From DASUBV01 sp035763085 (GTDB lineage Bacteria; Actinomycetota; Actinomycetes; Streptosporangiales; Streptosporangiaceae), in NCBI GenBank assembly GCA_035763085.1, contig DASUBV010000345.1:1-31010 (forward strand): 31,010 nucleotides of DNA, read 5' to 3'. The position numbers and the translations under genes are program-made. The notes beneath the pieces are model-generated. The model worked only from the letters and a program-made list of their open reading frames with translations, was not told the origin of the DNA and ran no database searches. Shown here piece after piece: positions 15,224-22,258 of the stretch (position 1 is its first letter; each line of letters starts with the position of its first letter).

Positions 15224-15267
15224 CCGTCCTCGCTCCGGCCGGCCTGGGCAGCACCGTCCCTCTAGCC

Positions 15268-15281
15268 GATTGTCGACAATC
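15268..15281. promoter_or_regulatory. GntR operator site 2 (14-bp perfect palindrome)
   Basis: GATTGTCGACAATC is fully self-complementary and contains TTGTCGACAA. It covers the expected start point of the leftward promoter at 15286-15314. Directly beside it, AGCAAT-G-ATTGCT (15282-15294) is a second perfect inverted repeat. Confidence 0.7.
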
Positions 15282-15285
15282 AGCA

Positions 15286-15314
15286 ATGATTGCTATTAGG
15301 TCACGGCTCGTCAA
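15286..15314 (-). promoter_or_regulatory. Promoter of the dehydrogenase-to-GntR operon
   Basis: On the minus strand, TTGACG (15314-15309), a 17-bp spacer and AATCAT (15291-15286) make a sigma-70-like promoter. Transcription would begin near 15279, inside operator site 2, about 56 bp before the ATG at 15223. Confidence 0.6.
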
Positions 15315-15488
15315 GCCCGGCCTCGTCGGCCGCCTGGCGACGCCGGTCACCCGCCTCCGGCCACAGGGTCCTGACCAGGGCAAACACCGGCAAGCCGCCG
15401 CCCGGCAGCCGGCCAGAACGTGCAAACCGGGCGAACATCAGGGCTACAGCGGGCACCGGCCCGGCAACCGGGAGGAGTCGGATGAGTA

Positions 15489-15517
15489 TTGACGCTTCGG
15501 GATGCCGTTTCTACAGT
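15489..15517 (+). promoter_or_regulatory. Promoter of the binding-protein/permease operon
   Basis: TTGACG (15489-15494), a 17-bp spacer and TACAGT (15512-15517) form the best sigma-70-like promoter in the window. The expected start point is near 15524, immediately before operator site 3. Confidence 0.65.
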
Positions 15518-15526
15518 TGGGGCACG

Positions 15527-15536
15527 TTGTCGACAA
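15527..15536. promoter_or_regulatory. GntR operator site 3
   Basis: TTGTCGACAA, a perfect 10-bp palindrome, is followed by TCGAC. It lies just downstream of the predicted start point, where a bound repressor would block the operon for the binding protein, permeases and ATPase. Confidence 0.7.
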
Positions 15537-15556
15537 TCGACGAAATGAGGTGCGAC

Positions 15557-17140
15557 ATGTTCCGAGCCACCAGGCCCCGGATACTGAGCGCCGGACTGAT
15601 CGCGCTCGCGCTGGGCGCCGCGGGCTGCGGGAGCAGCGGTGGCAGCGCCCCGCAGGGGTTCGGGGGCAGCAACGGGGGCTCAGCGAAGACCGAGAACACC
15701 CTGGTCATCGCCAACGCCGTCAAGGTCGACACCCTCGATCCTGAGGCCAACTCCGTCAACGAGTCCATCTGGCTCGACCAGAACCTCTACTCCCGGCTGC
15801 TGCAGCCCAACTCCACCGGCACCGGCCTGCTCCCCGACCTGGCCACCTCGTGGGACATCTCGAAGAACGGCCTCTCCTACACCTTCCACCTGCGCACCGA
15901 CGCCAAGTTCTCCAACGGCATGCCGGTGACCGCCGACGACGTCGTCTACTCCATCAAGCGCTCGCGCGCGTTCTCCGGCGGCTGGGGCTTCCTGCTGACC
16001 GCCGTGAAGACCATCACCGCGCCGGACGAGCACACCGTCACGGTCACACTGTCGCAGCCGCACGCGCCGCTGCTGGCCGACCTGGCCATGTACGCCTACT
16101 CGGTGGTGCCCGAGAAGCTGGTCAAGGCCCAGGGCGCCAAGTTCTTCCAGCACCCGGTCGGCAGCGGGCCGTTCATGGTCACCTCCTACAACCCCGACTC
16201 CGAGGTTGACCTGACCGCCAACCCGAACTTCTACGGGACCAAGCCCAAGATCAAGAACGTCAAGATCCAGATCGTGCCCAACGACAACACCCGGGTGCTG
16301 ATGCTGGAGAGCAAGAAGGCGGACGTCATCGAGAACCCGCCGGGCAACCTGGTCAGCCAGATCAACAAGACGCCGGGGCTGAGCGTGCAGCTGTTCCCCT
16401 CCACCCGCGTCGACTTCATCCAGCTCGACCAGCACTACAAGCCGTTCAAGAGCCTGCTGGTCCGCCAGGCGCTGAACTACGCGATCAACCGCAAGGCGAT
16501 CGTGCAGCTCGCCTACCAGGGACATGCCACCCAGGGCTCCTCGTTCATGCCCTACAAGATGAAGTTCTGGAACGACAGCCTGCAGCCCTACCCCTACGAC
16601 CCGGCGAAGGCCAGGCAGCTGCTCAAGCAGGCCGGCTACCCGCACGGCTTCAAGACCTTCCTGATCACCGTCAGCGGCGACGTGGCCGGCCAGGCCGAGG
16701 CCGTGGTGGTCAAGCAGGAGCTGGCCGCGGTCGGGATCACCGTCAACATCCAGTCCTACGAGCTGCTCACCGCCTACAACAAGGAGGACAACGGGCACTC
16801 GCAGATGGGCGAGCGGTACTGGACCAACGACATCATCGACCCCGACGAGGTGGCGACGTTCGGCGCCGACTGCAAGGGCGGCGCGAACGCGTTCAACAGC
16901 TACTGGTGCAACGCCCAGGCCTCCAGCCTGGTCAACAAGGCCCGCGCCGAGCTGGACAACGCCAAGCGGCAGCAGATGTATGACCAGATCCAGCAGATCG
17001 TCTACCAGCAGTCGCCGTTCCTGGTCGTGGACTACAGCCCCTACCGGTACGGCGTCGGGAACTGGGTGCACGGCTTCCACGCCACGCCGCTGGGCAACTA
17101 CGACCTGTCCCTGGAGACGCTGACCGTCAGCAAGCACTAG
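15557..17140 (+). CDS. Peptide-class ABC substrate-binding lipoprotein (SBP family 5)
   Basis: The product is 527 aa from the ATG at 15557, with GAGG 6 nt upstream. This start gives a short, Arg-rich N-terminus (MFRATRPR), a hydrophobic core and a lipobox GAAGC (Cys24), followed by a Ser/Gly linker. The mature part has the family-5 order: TLDPEANSVNESIWLDQNLYSRLL, LLPDLATSWDIS, YTFHLRTDAKFSNG, PVTADDVVYSIKR, PVGSGPFMV, and a LVRQALNYAINRKAI segment. Such proteins capture peptides, oligosaccharides, opines, metals or other solutes outside the membrane; the ligand is not predictable here. An in-frame ATG at 15482 with GGAGGAG is an alternative, but it would put the promoter and operator inside the gene. 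The gene heads a six-gene operon and is separated from the permeases by a strong hairpin. Confidence 0.9.
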   Translation: MFRATRPRILSAGLIALALGAAGCGSSGGSAPQGFGGSNGGSAKTENTLVIANAVKVDTLDPEANSVNESIWLDQNLYSRLLQPNSTGTGLLPDLATSWDISKNGLSYTFHLRTDAKFSNGMPVTADDVVYSIKRSRAFSGGWGFLLTAVKTITAPDEHTVTVTLSQPHAPLLADLAMYAYSVVPEKLVKAQGAKFFQHPVGSGPFMVTSYNPDSEVDLTANPNFYGTKPKIKNVKIQIVPNDNTRVLMLESKKADVIENPPGNLVSQINKTPGLSVQLFPSTRVDFIQLDQHYKPFKSLLVRQALNYAINRKAIVQLAYQGHATQGSSFMPYKMKFWNDSLQPYPYDPAKARQLLKQAGYPHGFKTFLITVSGDVAGQAEAVVVKQELAAVGITVNIQSYELLTAYNKEDNGHSQMGERYWTNDIIDPDEVATFGADCKGGANAFNSYWCNAQASSLVNKARAELDNAKRQQMYDQIQQIVYQQSPFLVVDYSPYRYGVGNWVHGFHATPLGNYDLSLETLTVSKH

Positions 17141-17145
17141 CCGCT

Positions 17146-17184
17146 CTGCGGCCGGGCGGGTTCCCCGTGCCCGCCCGGCCGCAG
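17146..17184 (+). terminator. 15-bp perfect stem-loop between binding protein and permease genes
   Basis: CTGCGGCCGGGCGGG (17146-17160) and its exact complement (17170-17184) enclose a 9-nt loop. There is no U-tract. Placed 5 bp after the binding-protein stop, it probably acts as a partial terminator or a 3'-end stabiliser, so that more binding protein than permease is made. Confidence 0.7.
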
Positions 17185-17230
17185 ATCCGCGCACTCCGGC
17201 GAGACCCAAGGAGGCCATGGTGAGGGCGAG

Positions 17231-18181
17231 GTGAGCCGCTTCGGCTCCTTCCCACGGCGCCTCGTGCACGTGGTCATCGTGCTGTTCGGCATCACCCTGG
17301 TGACGTTCTTCCTGCTCCGGCTGATCCCCGGCGACCCGGCGCTGGCCATCCTGGGCAGCAGCTACACCCACGAGCGGGCCGTGGCCATCGACAACTTCCT
17401 GGGCCTGAACCGGCCGATCTGGTCGCAGTACGGGCTGTTCATGGAGCGGCTGTTCCACGGCAACATGGGCTACTCGTTCTTCTACAACCAGCCCGCCACC
17501 AGCGTGATCACCAGCCACATCGCCCCGACGCTGTTCCTGGTCATCTACAGTGCGGTGCTGGCCCTGCTGATCTCGTTCCCGGTCGGCTTCTACTCCGGGC
17601 TGCGGGCCGGCGGGGTCACCGACCAGGGCTCGCGGGTGTTTTTCACCCTCAGCTTCGCGATGCCCGGCTTCTGGCTCGGCATCATCCTGATCCTGATCTT
17701 CAGCGTGCACCTGCACGCGTTCCCGATCAGCGGGTTCGGCTCCGGCCTGCCCGGCCACCTGTACTCGCTGTTCCTGCCCGCGCTGACCATCGCACTGGGC
17801 TTCTCGACCGTGCTGGTGCGCAGCCTGCGCGCGGCCACCATCACCACGCTGCAGGCCGAGTTCATCGATACCGCCCGGATGAAGGGCGTCCGCTGGTCGC
17901 AGATCCTGTGGAAGCACGTGTTCCGCAACGCGGTGCTGGCCGTGGTCGCGGTGTACGGGGTCAACCTGGCCTACCTGATCTCCGGGACCGTCCTGGTCGA
18001 GAACGTCTTCTCGCTGCCGGGCCTCGGCACCCTGCTGGTCAGCTCGGTGTCGCAGCGCGATTACCCGGTGGTGCAGGGGGTGACGCTGCTGTTCGCGGTG
18101 CTGATCGTGGCCATCAACCTGCTCACCGACGTGGTGCAGGCGGCCCTGGACCCGCGCGTCGGGCAGGAGATCGGGTCATGA
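17231..18181 (+). CDS. ABC importer permease, DppB type
   Basis: The product is 316 aa from a GTG at 17231. About six membrane segments are seen (near 11-31, 97-120, 136-158, 174-196, 234-256 and 279-300). The family features are N-terminal RRLVHVVIVLFGITLVTFFLLR..PGDPA, an EAA-loop TARMKGVRWSQILWKHVFRNA (ATPase contact), and C-terminal LPGLGTLLVSSVSQRDYPVVQG. It pairs with the DppC-type permease to form the channel. The start is unusual: AAGGAGG at 17209-17215 precedes a five-codon frame (ATG 17217, MVRAR, TGA 17232-17234) whose stop overlaps this GTG, which suggests coupled initiation. The end overlaps the next gene as ATGA. Confidence 0.9.
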   Translation: MSRFGSFPRRLVHVVIVLFGITLVTFFLLRLIPGDPALAILGSSYTHERAVAIDNFLGLNRPIWSQYGLFMERLFHGNMGYSFFYNQPATSVITSHIAPTLFLVIYSAVLALLISFPVGFYSGLRAGGVTDQGSRVFFTLSFAMPGFWLGIILILIFSVHLHAFPISGFGSGLPGHLYSLFLPALTIALGFSTVLVRSLRAATITTLQAEFIDTARMKGVRWSQILWKHVFRNAVLAVVAVYGVNLAYLISGTVLVENVFSLPGLGTLLVSSVSQRDYPVVQGVTLLFAVLIVAINLLTDVVQAALDPRVGQEIGS

Positions 18182-19077
18182 CGGCCGGGCCCGCGGCGTG
18201 GGCGGCCAGCCCGTCCGAGCTGCTGATGAAGGCCGCCGCCAGGGCCGCGGGGCGGCGCCGCAGCACGGTGCGGCGGCGGCTGACGCTGATCATCGGCCTG
18301 GTCATGCTGGCCATCGCCATCCTCGCCTGCGTGCTGGCCCCGCTGCTGGTCAGCCAGTCGCCCACCACGCTGGACGCGCTGCACCCGCTGGCCCCGCCGC
18401 TGTCGCACGGCCACCTGCTGGGCACCGACCAGTTCGGCCGTGACGTGCTGGCCCGCATCCTGTACGGCGGCCGGATCGACCTGGCCATCGCCTTCGGCGC
18501 GACCAGCGTCACCCTGGTCGGCGGCACCCTCATCGGCCTGGTCGCCGGCTATCTCGGCGGCAAGGTGGACAGCCTGCTGATGCGGCTGGTCGACCTGTTC
18601 TTCGCCTTCCCGTTCCTGGTGCTGATCATCGCCATCGTGGCCATGCTCGGCCCGAGCATTTTCAACATGTTCCTGGCCATCTGGATCACCAGCTGGGTGA
18701 GCTACGCCCGGATCATGCGGGCCCAGACCATCGTCGCCAAGAAGCAGCAGTACGTGCTCGCGGCGCGGGCCCTGGGCTACGGCCGGACCCGGGTGATGCT
18801 GCGGCACATCCTGCCCAACGCGGCCTCAGCGGTGATCATCTTCTCGATGGTCGACGCGGTCGGGAACATCATCCTGGCCGCCTCGCTGGGCTTCCTCGGC
18901 CTGGGCGCGCAGCCGCCGTCACCGGAGTGGGGCACGATGATCTCCGACGGGCAGAACTACATCCTCACCTCGTGGTGGCTGGCCACCTGGCCGGGCCTGG
19001 CCGTCGTGTTCGTCGGGGTGGCCTTCAGCCTGATCGGCGACGGGCTGGCCGACCTGCTCCGGCCGGGTGAGCGGTGA
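18178..19077 (+). CDS. ABC importer permease, DppC type
   Basis: The product is 299 aa from the ATG at 18178, overlapping the previous stop by 4 bp. A basic cytoplasmic N-terminus (GRRRSTVRRR) is followed by a first membrane helix (about 36-58), the family box LGTDQFGRDVLAR (81-93), further helices, the EAA loop AARALGYGRTRVMLRHILPN and a C-terminal SLGFLGLGAQPPSPEWG segment. All are characteristic of the second permease of peptide/nickel-class importers. It ends as GTGA with the ATPase gene. The cognate second ATPase is encoded in the distant SDR unit. Confidence 0.9.
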   Translation: MTAGPAAWAASPSELLMKAAARAAGRRRSTVRRRLTLIIGLVMLAIAILACVLAPLLVSQSPTTLDALHPLAPPLSHGHLLGTDQFGRDVLARILYGGRIDLAIAFGATSVTLVGGTLIGLVAGYLGGKVDSLLMRLVDLFFAFPFLVLIIAIVAMLGPSIFNMFLAIWITSWVSYARIMRAQTIVAKKQQYVLAARALGYGRTRVMLRHILPNAASAVIIFSMVDAVGNIILAASLGFLGLGAQPPSPEWGTMISDGQNYILTSWWLATWPGLAVVFVGVAFSLIGDGLADLLRPGER

Positions 19078-20105
19078 CCGCGCCCGGCGCCGCGCCGCTG
19101 CTGTCGGTGCGCGGGCTGCGCAGCTACCTGGCCACCGGCGCGGGCGTGGTCCGCGCGGTCGACAACGTGTCACTGACCGTGCACGAGGCCGAGGTGCTGG
19201 GCATCGTCGGCGAGAGCGGCTGCGGCAAGTCCGTCACCTGCCGGACCATCATGGGGCTGGTCCCGGCCGGGCTGGCGTACTCCAGCGGCGAGGTGATCTA
19301 CCACCCGCACGGCCCGCGCAGCATCCTCGGCGCCAGCCAGGCCGAGCTGCGGGCGCTGCGCGGCGCGCACCTGGCGATGATCTTCCAGGACCCGATGACC
19401 GCGCTCAACCCGGTGCGCACCATCGGCGACCAGCTCCTGGAGGCGGTCACCGCGCACGCGAAGCTGACCCGGCCCGAGGCCCGGGAGCGGGCCATCGACC
19501 TGCTGACCCGGGTCGGCATCCCGGCCCCGGCCCGGCGGCTGAGCGACTACCCGTTCCAGTTCAGCGGCGGCATGCTGCAGCGCGCGCTGATCGCCATCGC
19601 GCTGGCCTCCTCGCCCCGGCTGCTGCTCGCCGACGAGCCGACCACCTCGCTGGACGTCATCATCCAGGACCAGATCCTCAGCCTGCTGCTGTCCCTGCAG
19701 CAGGACACCGGGATGTCGATGATGCTGGTCAGCCACGACCTCGCGGTGATCACCGAGGTGTGCGACCGGATCGTGGTGATGTACGCCGGGCAGGTCGTGG
19801 AGGAGGGCACGGTCGCCGACATCATCACCGCGCCGCGCCACCCCTACACCGTGGCGCTGCTGGACGCGCTGCCCCAGCCCGGCCGGCAGGACCCGCAGGG
19901 CCCGCTGCGCAGCATCCCCGGCTCGCCGCCCAGCCTGATCGACGTGCCCGGCGGCTGCCGGTTCGCGCCGCGCTGCCCGCTGGCCGTGCCGGAGTGCCAG
20001 ACCTGGGAGACCGAGCTGCTGGACACCGGCGAGCCGGGCCACGCCACCCGCTGCTGGCGGCACGACCAGGTCGGGCGGGACCCGGCCGGGAAGGTTACCG
20101 AATGA
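19074..20105 (+). CDS. Peptide-class ABC importer ATPase, DppD type
   Basis: The product is 343 aa from a GTG at 19074 (GTGA overlap). Seen are Walker A GESGCGKS (46-53), Q-loop (IFQDPMTALNP), signature FSGGM (163-167), Walker B LLLADEPT (183-190) and the H-loop in LVSHDLAV. The C-terminal GGCRFAPRCPLAVPEC extension is typical of DppD/OppD. It would form the ATPase heterodimer with the DppF-type protein at 9562. The next gene starts within its stop codon (ATGA at 20102-20105), so transport and the following oxidoreductases are translationally linked. Confidence 0.92.
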   Translation: MTAPGAAPLLSVRGLRSYLATGAGVVRAVDNVSLTVHEAEVLGIVGESGCGKSVTCRTIMGLVPAGLAYSSGEVIYHPHGPRSILGASQAELRALRGAHLAMIFQDPMTALNPVRTIGDQLLEAVTAHAKLTRPEARERAIDLLTRVGIPAPARRLSDYPFQFSGGMLQRALIAIALASSPRLLLADEPTTSLDVIIQDQILSLLLSLQQDTGMSMMLVSHDLAVITEVCDRIVVMYAGQVVEEGTVADIITAPRHPYTVALLDALPQPGRQDPQGPLRSIPGSPPSLIDVPGGCRFAPRCPLAVPECQTWETELLDTGEPGHATRCWRHDQVGRDPAGKVTE

Positions 20106-21268
20106 CCAGGAAGCTGGGGATCGGCGTCGTCGGCGCCGGCCGCTGGGCCAATCTCGCGCACCTGCCCGGCTGGGCCCGCGACGACCGCTGCCGGATCGTC
20201 GGCATCTGCGACACCGACCCGGACAAGGCCGCCGCGGCCGGGCAGAAGTTCGGCGCGGCGGTGGTCACCGGCGACTATCACCAGCTGCTGGCCCGCGACG
20301 ACATCGACATCATCGACGTGGTCACCCGCGACACCGACCACTACCCGATCAACTGCGCCGCGGTCGCGGCCGGCAAGCACGTGCTCAGCGAGAAGCCGGT
20401 CGCCCACGACCACCGCGACGTGCGCGACATCGCCGCGCAGGCGAAGGCCGCCGGGCTGATGACCAAGGTCGGCTTCACCTTCCGGTACAGCCCAGCGGTC
20501 CGCTACCTCAAGGACCTGGTCAGGCGCGGCGACCTGGGCACGCCGTACATCTACAACGCCTACGAGCAGAACTCGCAGTGGCTCAAGCCCGAGTACCCGA
20601 TGCGCGCCACCAGCCGGGCCGGCGACGGGCCGCTGCAGGTCGCCTCGCTGGAGGGCTACGGCGCGCCGGTCATCGACATCGGGCACTGGCTCATGGAATC
20701 CGACCTGACCGCCGTCGTCGGCGTCCTGCGCAACTTCGTGCCCGAGCGGGTGATGGCCGCCACCGGGCAGCTGGCCCGGACCAACATCGACGACGGCGAC
20801 ATCTTCATCGGCGAGTTCGCCAGCGGCGCGCTGTGCTCGGTGCAGACCAGCTTCGTCACCGTCGGCAACTACCCCGGCATCGAGGTGCGCGTGTACGGCA
20901 GCGACGGCGCCGCCATCGCCCGGCTGGTCGAGGAAGGCGGCATCTGCGAGACGTTCAAGATGGCCCGGCCCGACGACGTGGAGTTCCGGGAGACCGAGGT
21001 CCCGGCGCGGTACTACCCGGCCGGCGGCACCCCGCGCGAGTCGTGGCGCACTCTGTACTACGCCAACCTGACCGCGAACTTCATCGGCGAGGTGCTCGGC
21101 GAGACCGACGGCAATGAGGGAAACTTCGAGGACGCCATCTGGGTCCAGGAGGTAATCAACGCCGTGGAGATCTCCCACCACGAGCGGCGGTGGGTGAGCC
21201 TGCCGCTGCAGGACGCAGCACCGCACCGCGCCACTGGCGCCGCGGGCACCGCCGGGCCGGCCGCGTGA
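20102..21268 (+). CDS. Gfo/Idh/MocA-family oxidoreductase (copy B)
   Basis: The product is 388 aa from the ATG at 20102. The NAD(P) motif VGAGRW (10-15), the CDTDPDKA strand end, SEKP (96-99) and the domain GFTFRYSPAV...YEQNSQWLKPEYP...SLEGYGAPVIDIGHWLM...NFVPER...NIDDGDIF...GNYPGIEVRVYGSDGA are clear. Copy A at 13020 has the same blocks, so these are close paralogues on opposite strands of one locus. A probable explanation is that they act on successive or epimeric forms of the same substrate, or as an oxidation/re-reduction pair, as known for some Gfo/Idh glycoside pathways. The C-terminal Ala/Gly tail runs into the next start (GTGA). Confidence 0.9.
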   Translation: MTRKLGIGVVGAGRWANLAHLPGWARDDRCRIVGICDTDPDKAAAAGQKFGAAVVTGDYHQLLARDDIDIIDVVTRDTDHYPINCAAVAAGKHVLSEKPVAHDHRDVRDIAAQAKAAGLMTKVGFTFRYSPAVRYLKDLVRRGDLGTPYIYNAYEQNSQWLKPEYPMRATSRAGDGPLQVASLEGYGAPVIDIGHWLMESDLTAVVGVLRNFVPERVMAATGQLARTNIDDGDIFIGEFASGALCSVQTSFVTVGNYPGIEVRVYGSDGAAIARLVEEGGICETFKMARPDDVEFRETEVPARYYPAGGTPRESWRTLYYANLTANFIGEVLGETDGNEGNFEDAIWVQEVINAVEISHHERRWVSLPLQDAAPHRATGAAGTAGPAA

Positions 21269-22245
21269 CGCGCCCGGCCAGCCCTGGCACCCGGTGGGGC
21301 ATCATCGGCACCGCCAACATCGCCCGCGCCCAGTTCCTGCCCGGCCTGCGGCACGCCGGCGGGGTGGCGGCCGCGGTGGCCGGCCGGGACCTGGCCCGCG
21401 CGCAGGAGTACGCGACCGCGAACGGCGTGCAGCGGGCCGTCGAGGGCTACCAGGCCCTCATCGACGACCCGGACATCGACGCGCTGTACATCCCGCTGCC
21501 CAACTCGCTGCACGCCGAGTGGACCATCGCCGCGCTGCAGGCCGGCAAGCCGGTCCTGTGCGAGAAGCCGCTGTGCGGCAGGCTCGCCGATACCGAGCGG
21601 GTGCTGGAGTTCGCGCGGGCGACCGGCACGCTGCTGTGGGAGGCCTTCGTCTTCCCGTTCCAGGAGCAGTTCGCCCAGATCCGCCAGCTGCTGGCCGACG
21701 GCGTCATCGGCGAGCTGCGCGAGATCCAGTCCGGCTTCCACTTCAACGTGACCAGGCCCGACAACATCCGGCTGTCCGCCGACCTGGAGGGCGGCGCCCT
21801 CAACGACGTCGGCTGCTACCCGGTCCGGCTGGCCCTTGAGCTGTTCGGCGGCGAGCACGACACCGCGCAGGGCCGCGCCGAGCCCGGCGGCCGCGGCGTC
21901 GACATCGAGACCTGGGGCATCCTCGGCTACGACGGCGGCCGGCAGCTGCTGCTGTCGTGCGGGATGCGCCGGGCCTACGACACCTTCTCCCGGCTGCTGG
22001 GCAGCACCGGCCAGATCCAGCTCACCAACCCGTTCCACCCGTCGGCCGGCGACAGCTACACCGTGTTCGCCGCCGGCGCCGAGCCGCGCACCGTGCAAGC
22101 GCCCGACGTGCCCTCGTTCTCCCCCGCCATCGCGCACATCCAGCGCGTGCTGGCCGGCGAGGAGCAGCCGCGGCAGCTGGCTCTGGACAACTCCCTGTCG
22201 ACCGCCCGCGGCCTGTACGACCTGGCCCGGGCCAGCGCCCTGTAG
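21265..22245 (+). CDS. Gfo/Idh/MocA-family oxidoreductase (third, divergent)
   Basis: The product is 326 aa from the GTG at 21265, which overlaps the previous stop. It begins RWGIIGTANIAR (nucleotide loop GTANIA, 15-20), with CEKP (99-102), WEAFVFPFQEQF and GGALNDVGCYPV blocks. This is the trans-1,2-dihydrobenzene-1,2-diol dehydrogenase / glucose-fructose-oxidoreductase-like branch, different from copies A and B. The DVGCYP segment carries the usual active-site Asp/Tyr region. It is the last gene of the operon. It converges on the GTPase gene with 13 bp between the stops, where a weak stem (GGCCGC 22249-22254, GCGGCC 22264-22269) is seen. Confidence 0.9.
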   Translation: MTRPASPGTRWGIIGTANIARAQFLPGLRHAGGVAAAVAGRDLARAQEYATANGVQRAVEGYQALIDDPDIDALYIPLPNSLHAEWTIAALQAGKPVLCEKPLCGRLADTERVLEFARATGTLLWEAFVFPFQEQFAQIRQLLADGVIGELREIQSGFHFNVTRPDNIRLSADLEGGALNDVGCYPVRLALELFGGEHDTAQGRAEPGGRGVDIETWGILGYDGGRQLLLSCGMRRAYDTFSRLLGSTGQIQLTNPFHPSAGDSYTVFAAGAEPRTVQAPDVPSFSPAIAHIQRVLAGEEQPRQLALDNSLSTARGLYDLARASAL

Positions 22246-22258
22246 CCCGGCCGCTGCG

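Noticed and set aside
15482..15556. Alternative start of the substrate-binding protein at ATG 15482 with GGAGGAG
   Set aside because: It would place the best promoter and operator site 3 inside the coding region and put 25 residues before a normal lipoprotein signal peptide.
15680..17917. 745-codon open frame on the minus strand across the binding-protein and permease genes
   Set aside because: It is a high-GC shadow frame with low-complexity His/Gly/Val/Asp/Gln composition, antisense to genes with clear family motifs.
19158..19165. GTCGACAA inside the DppD-type ATPase gene, resembling the GntR operator
   Set aside because: It is within conserved coding sequence (VDN), lacks the left half of the palindrome and is not near a promoter.
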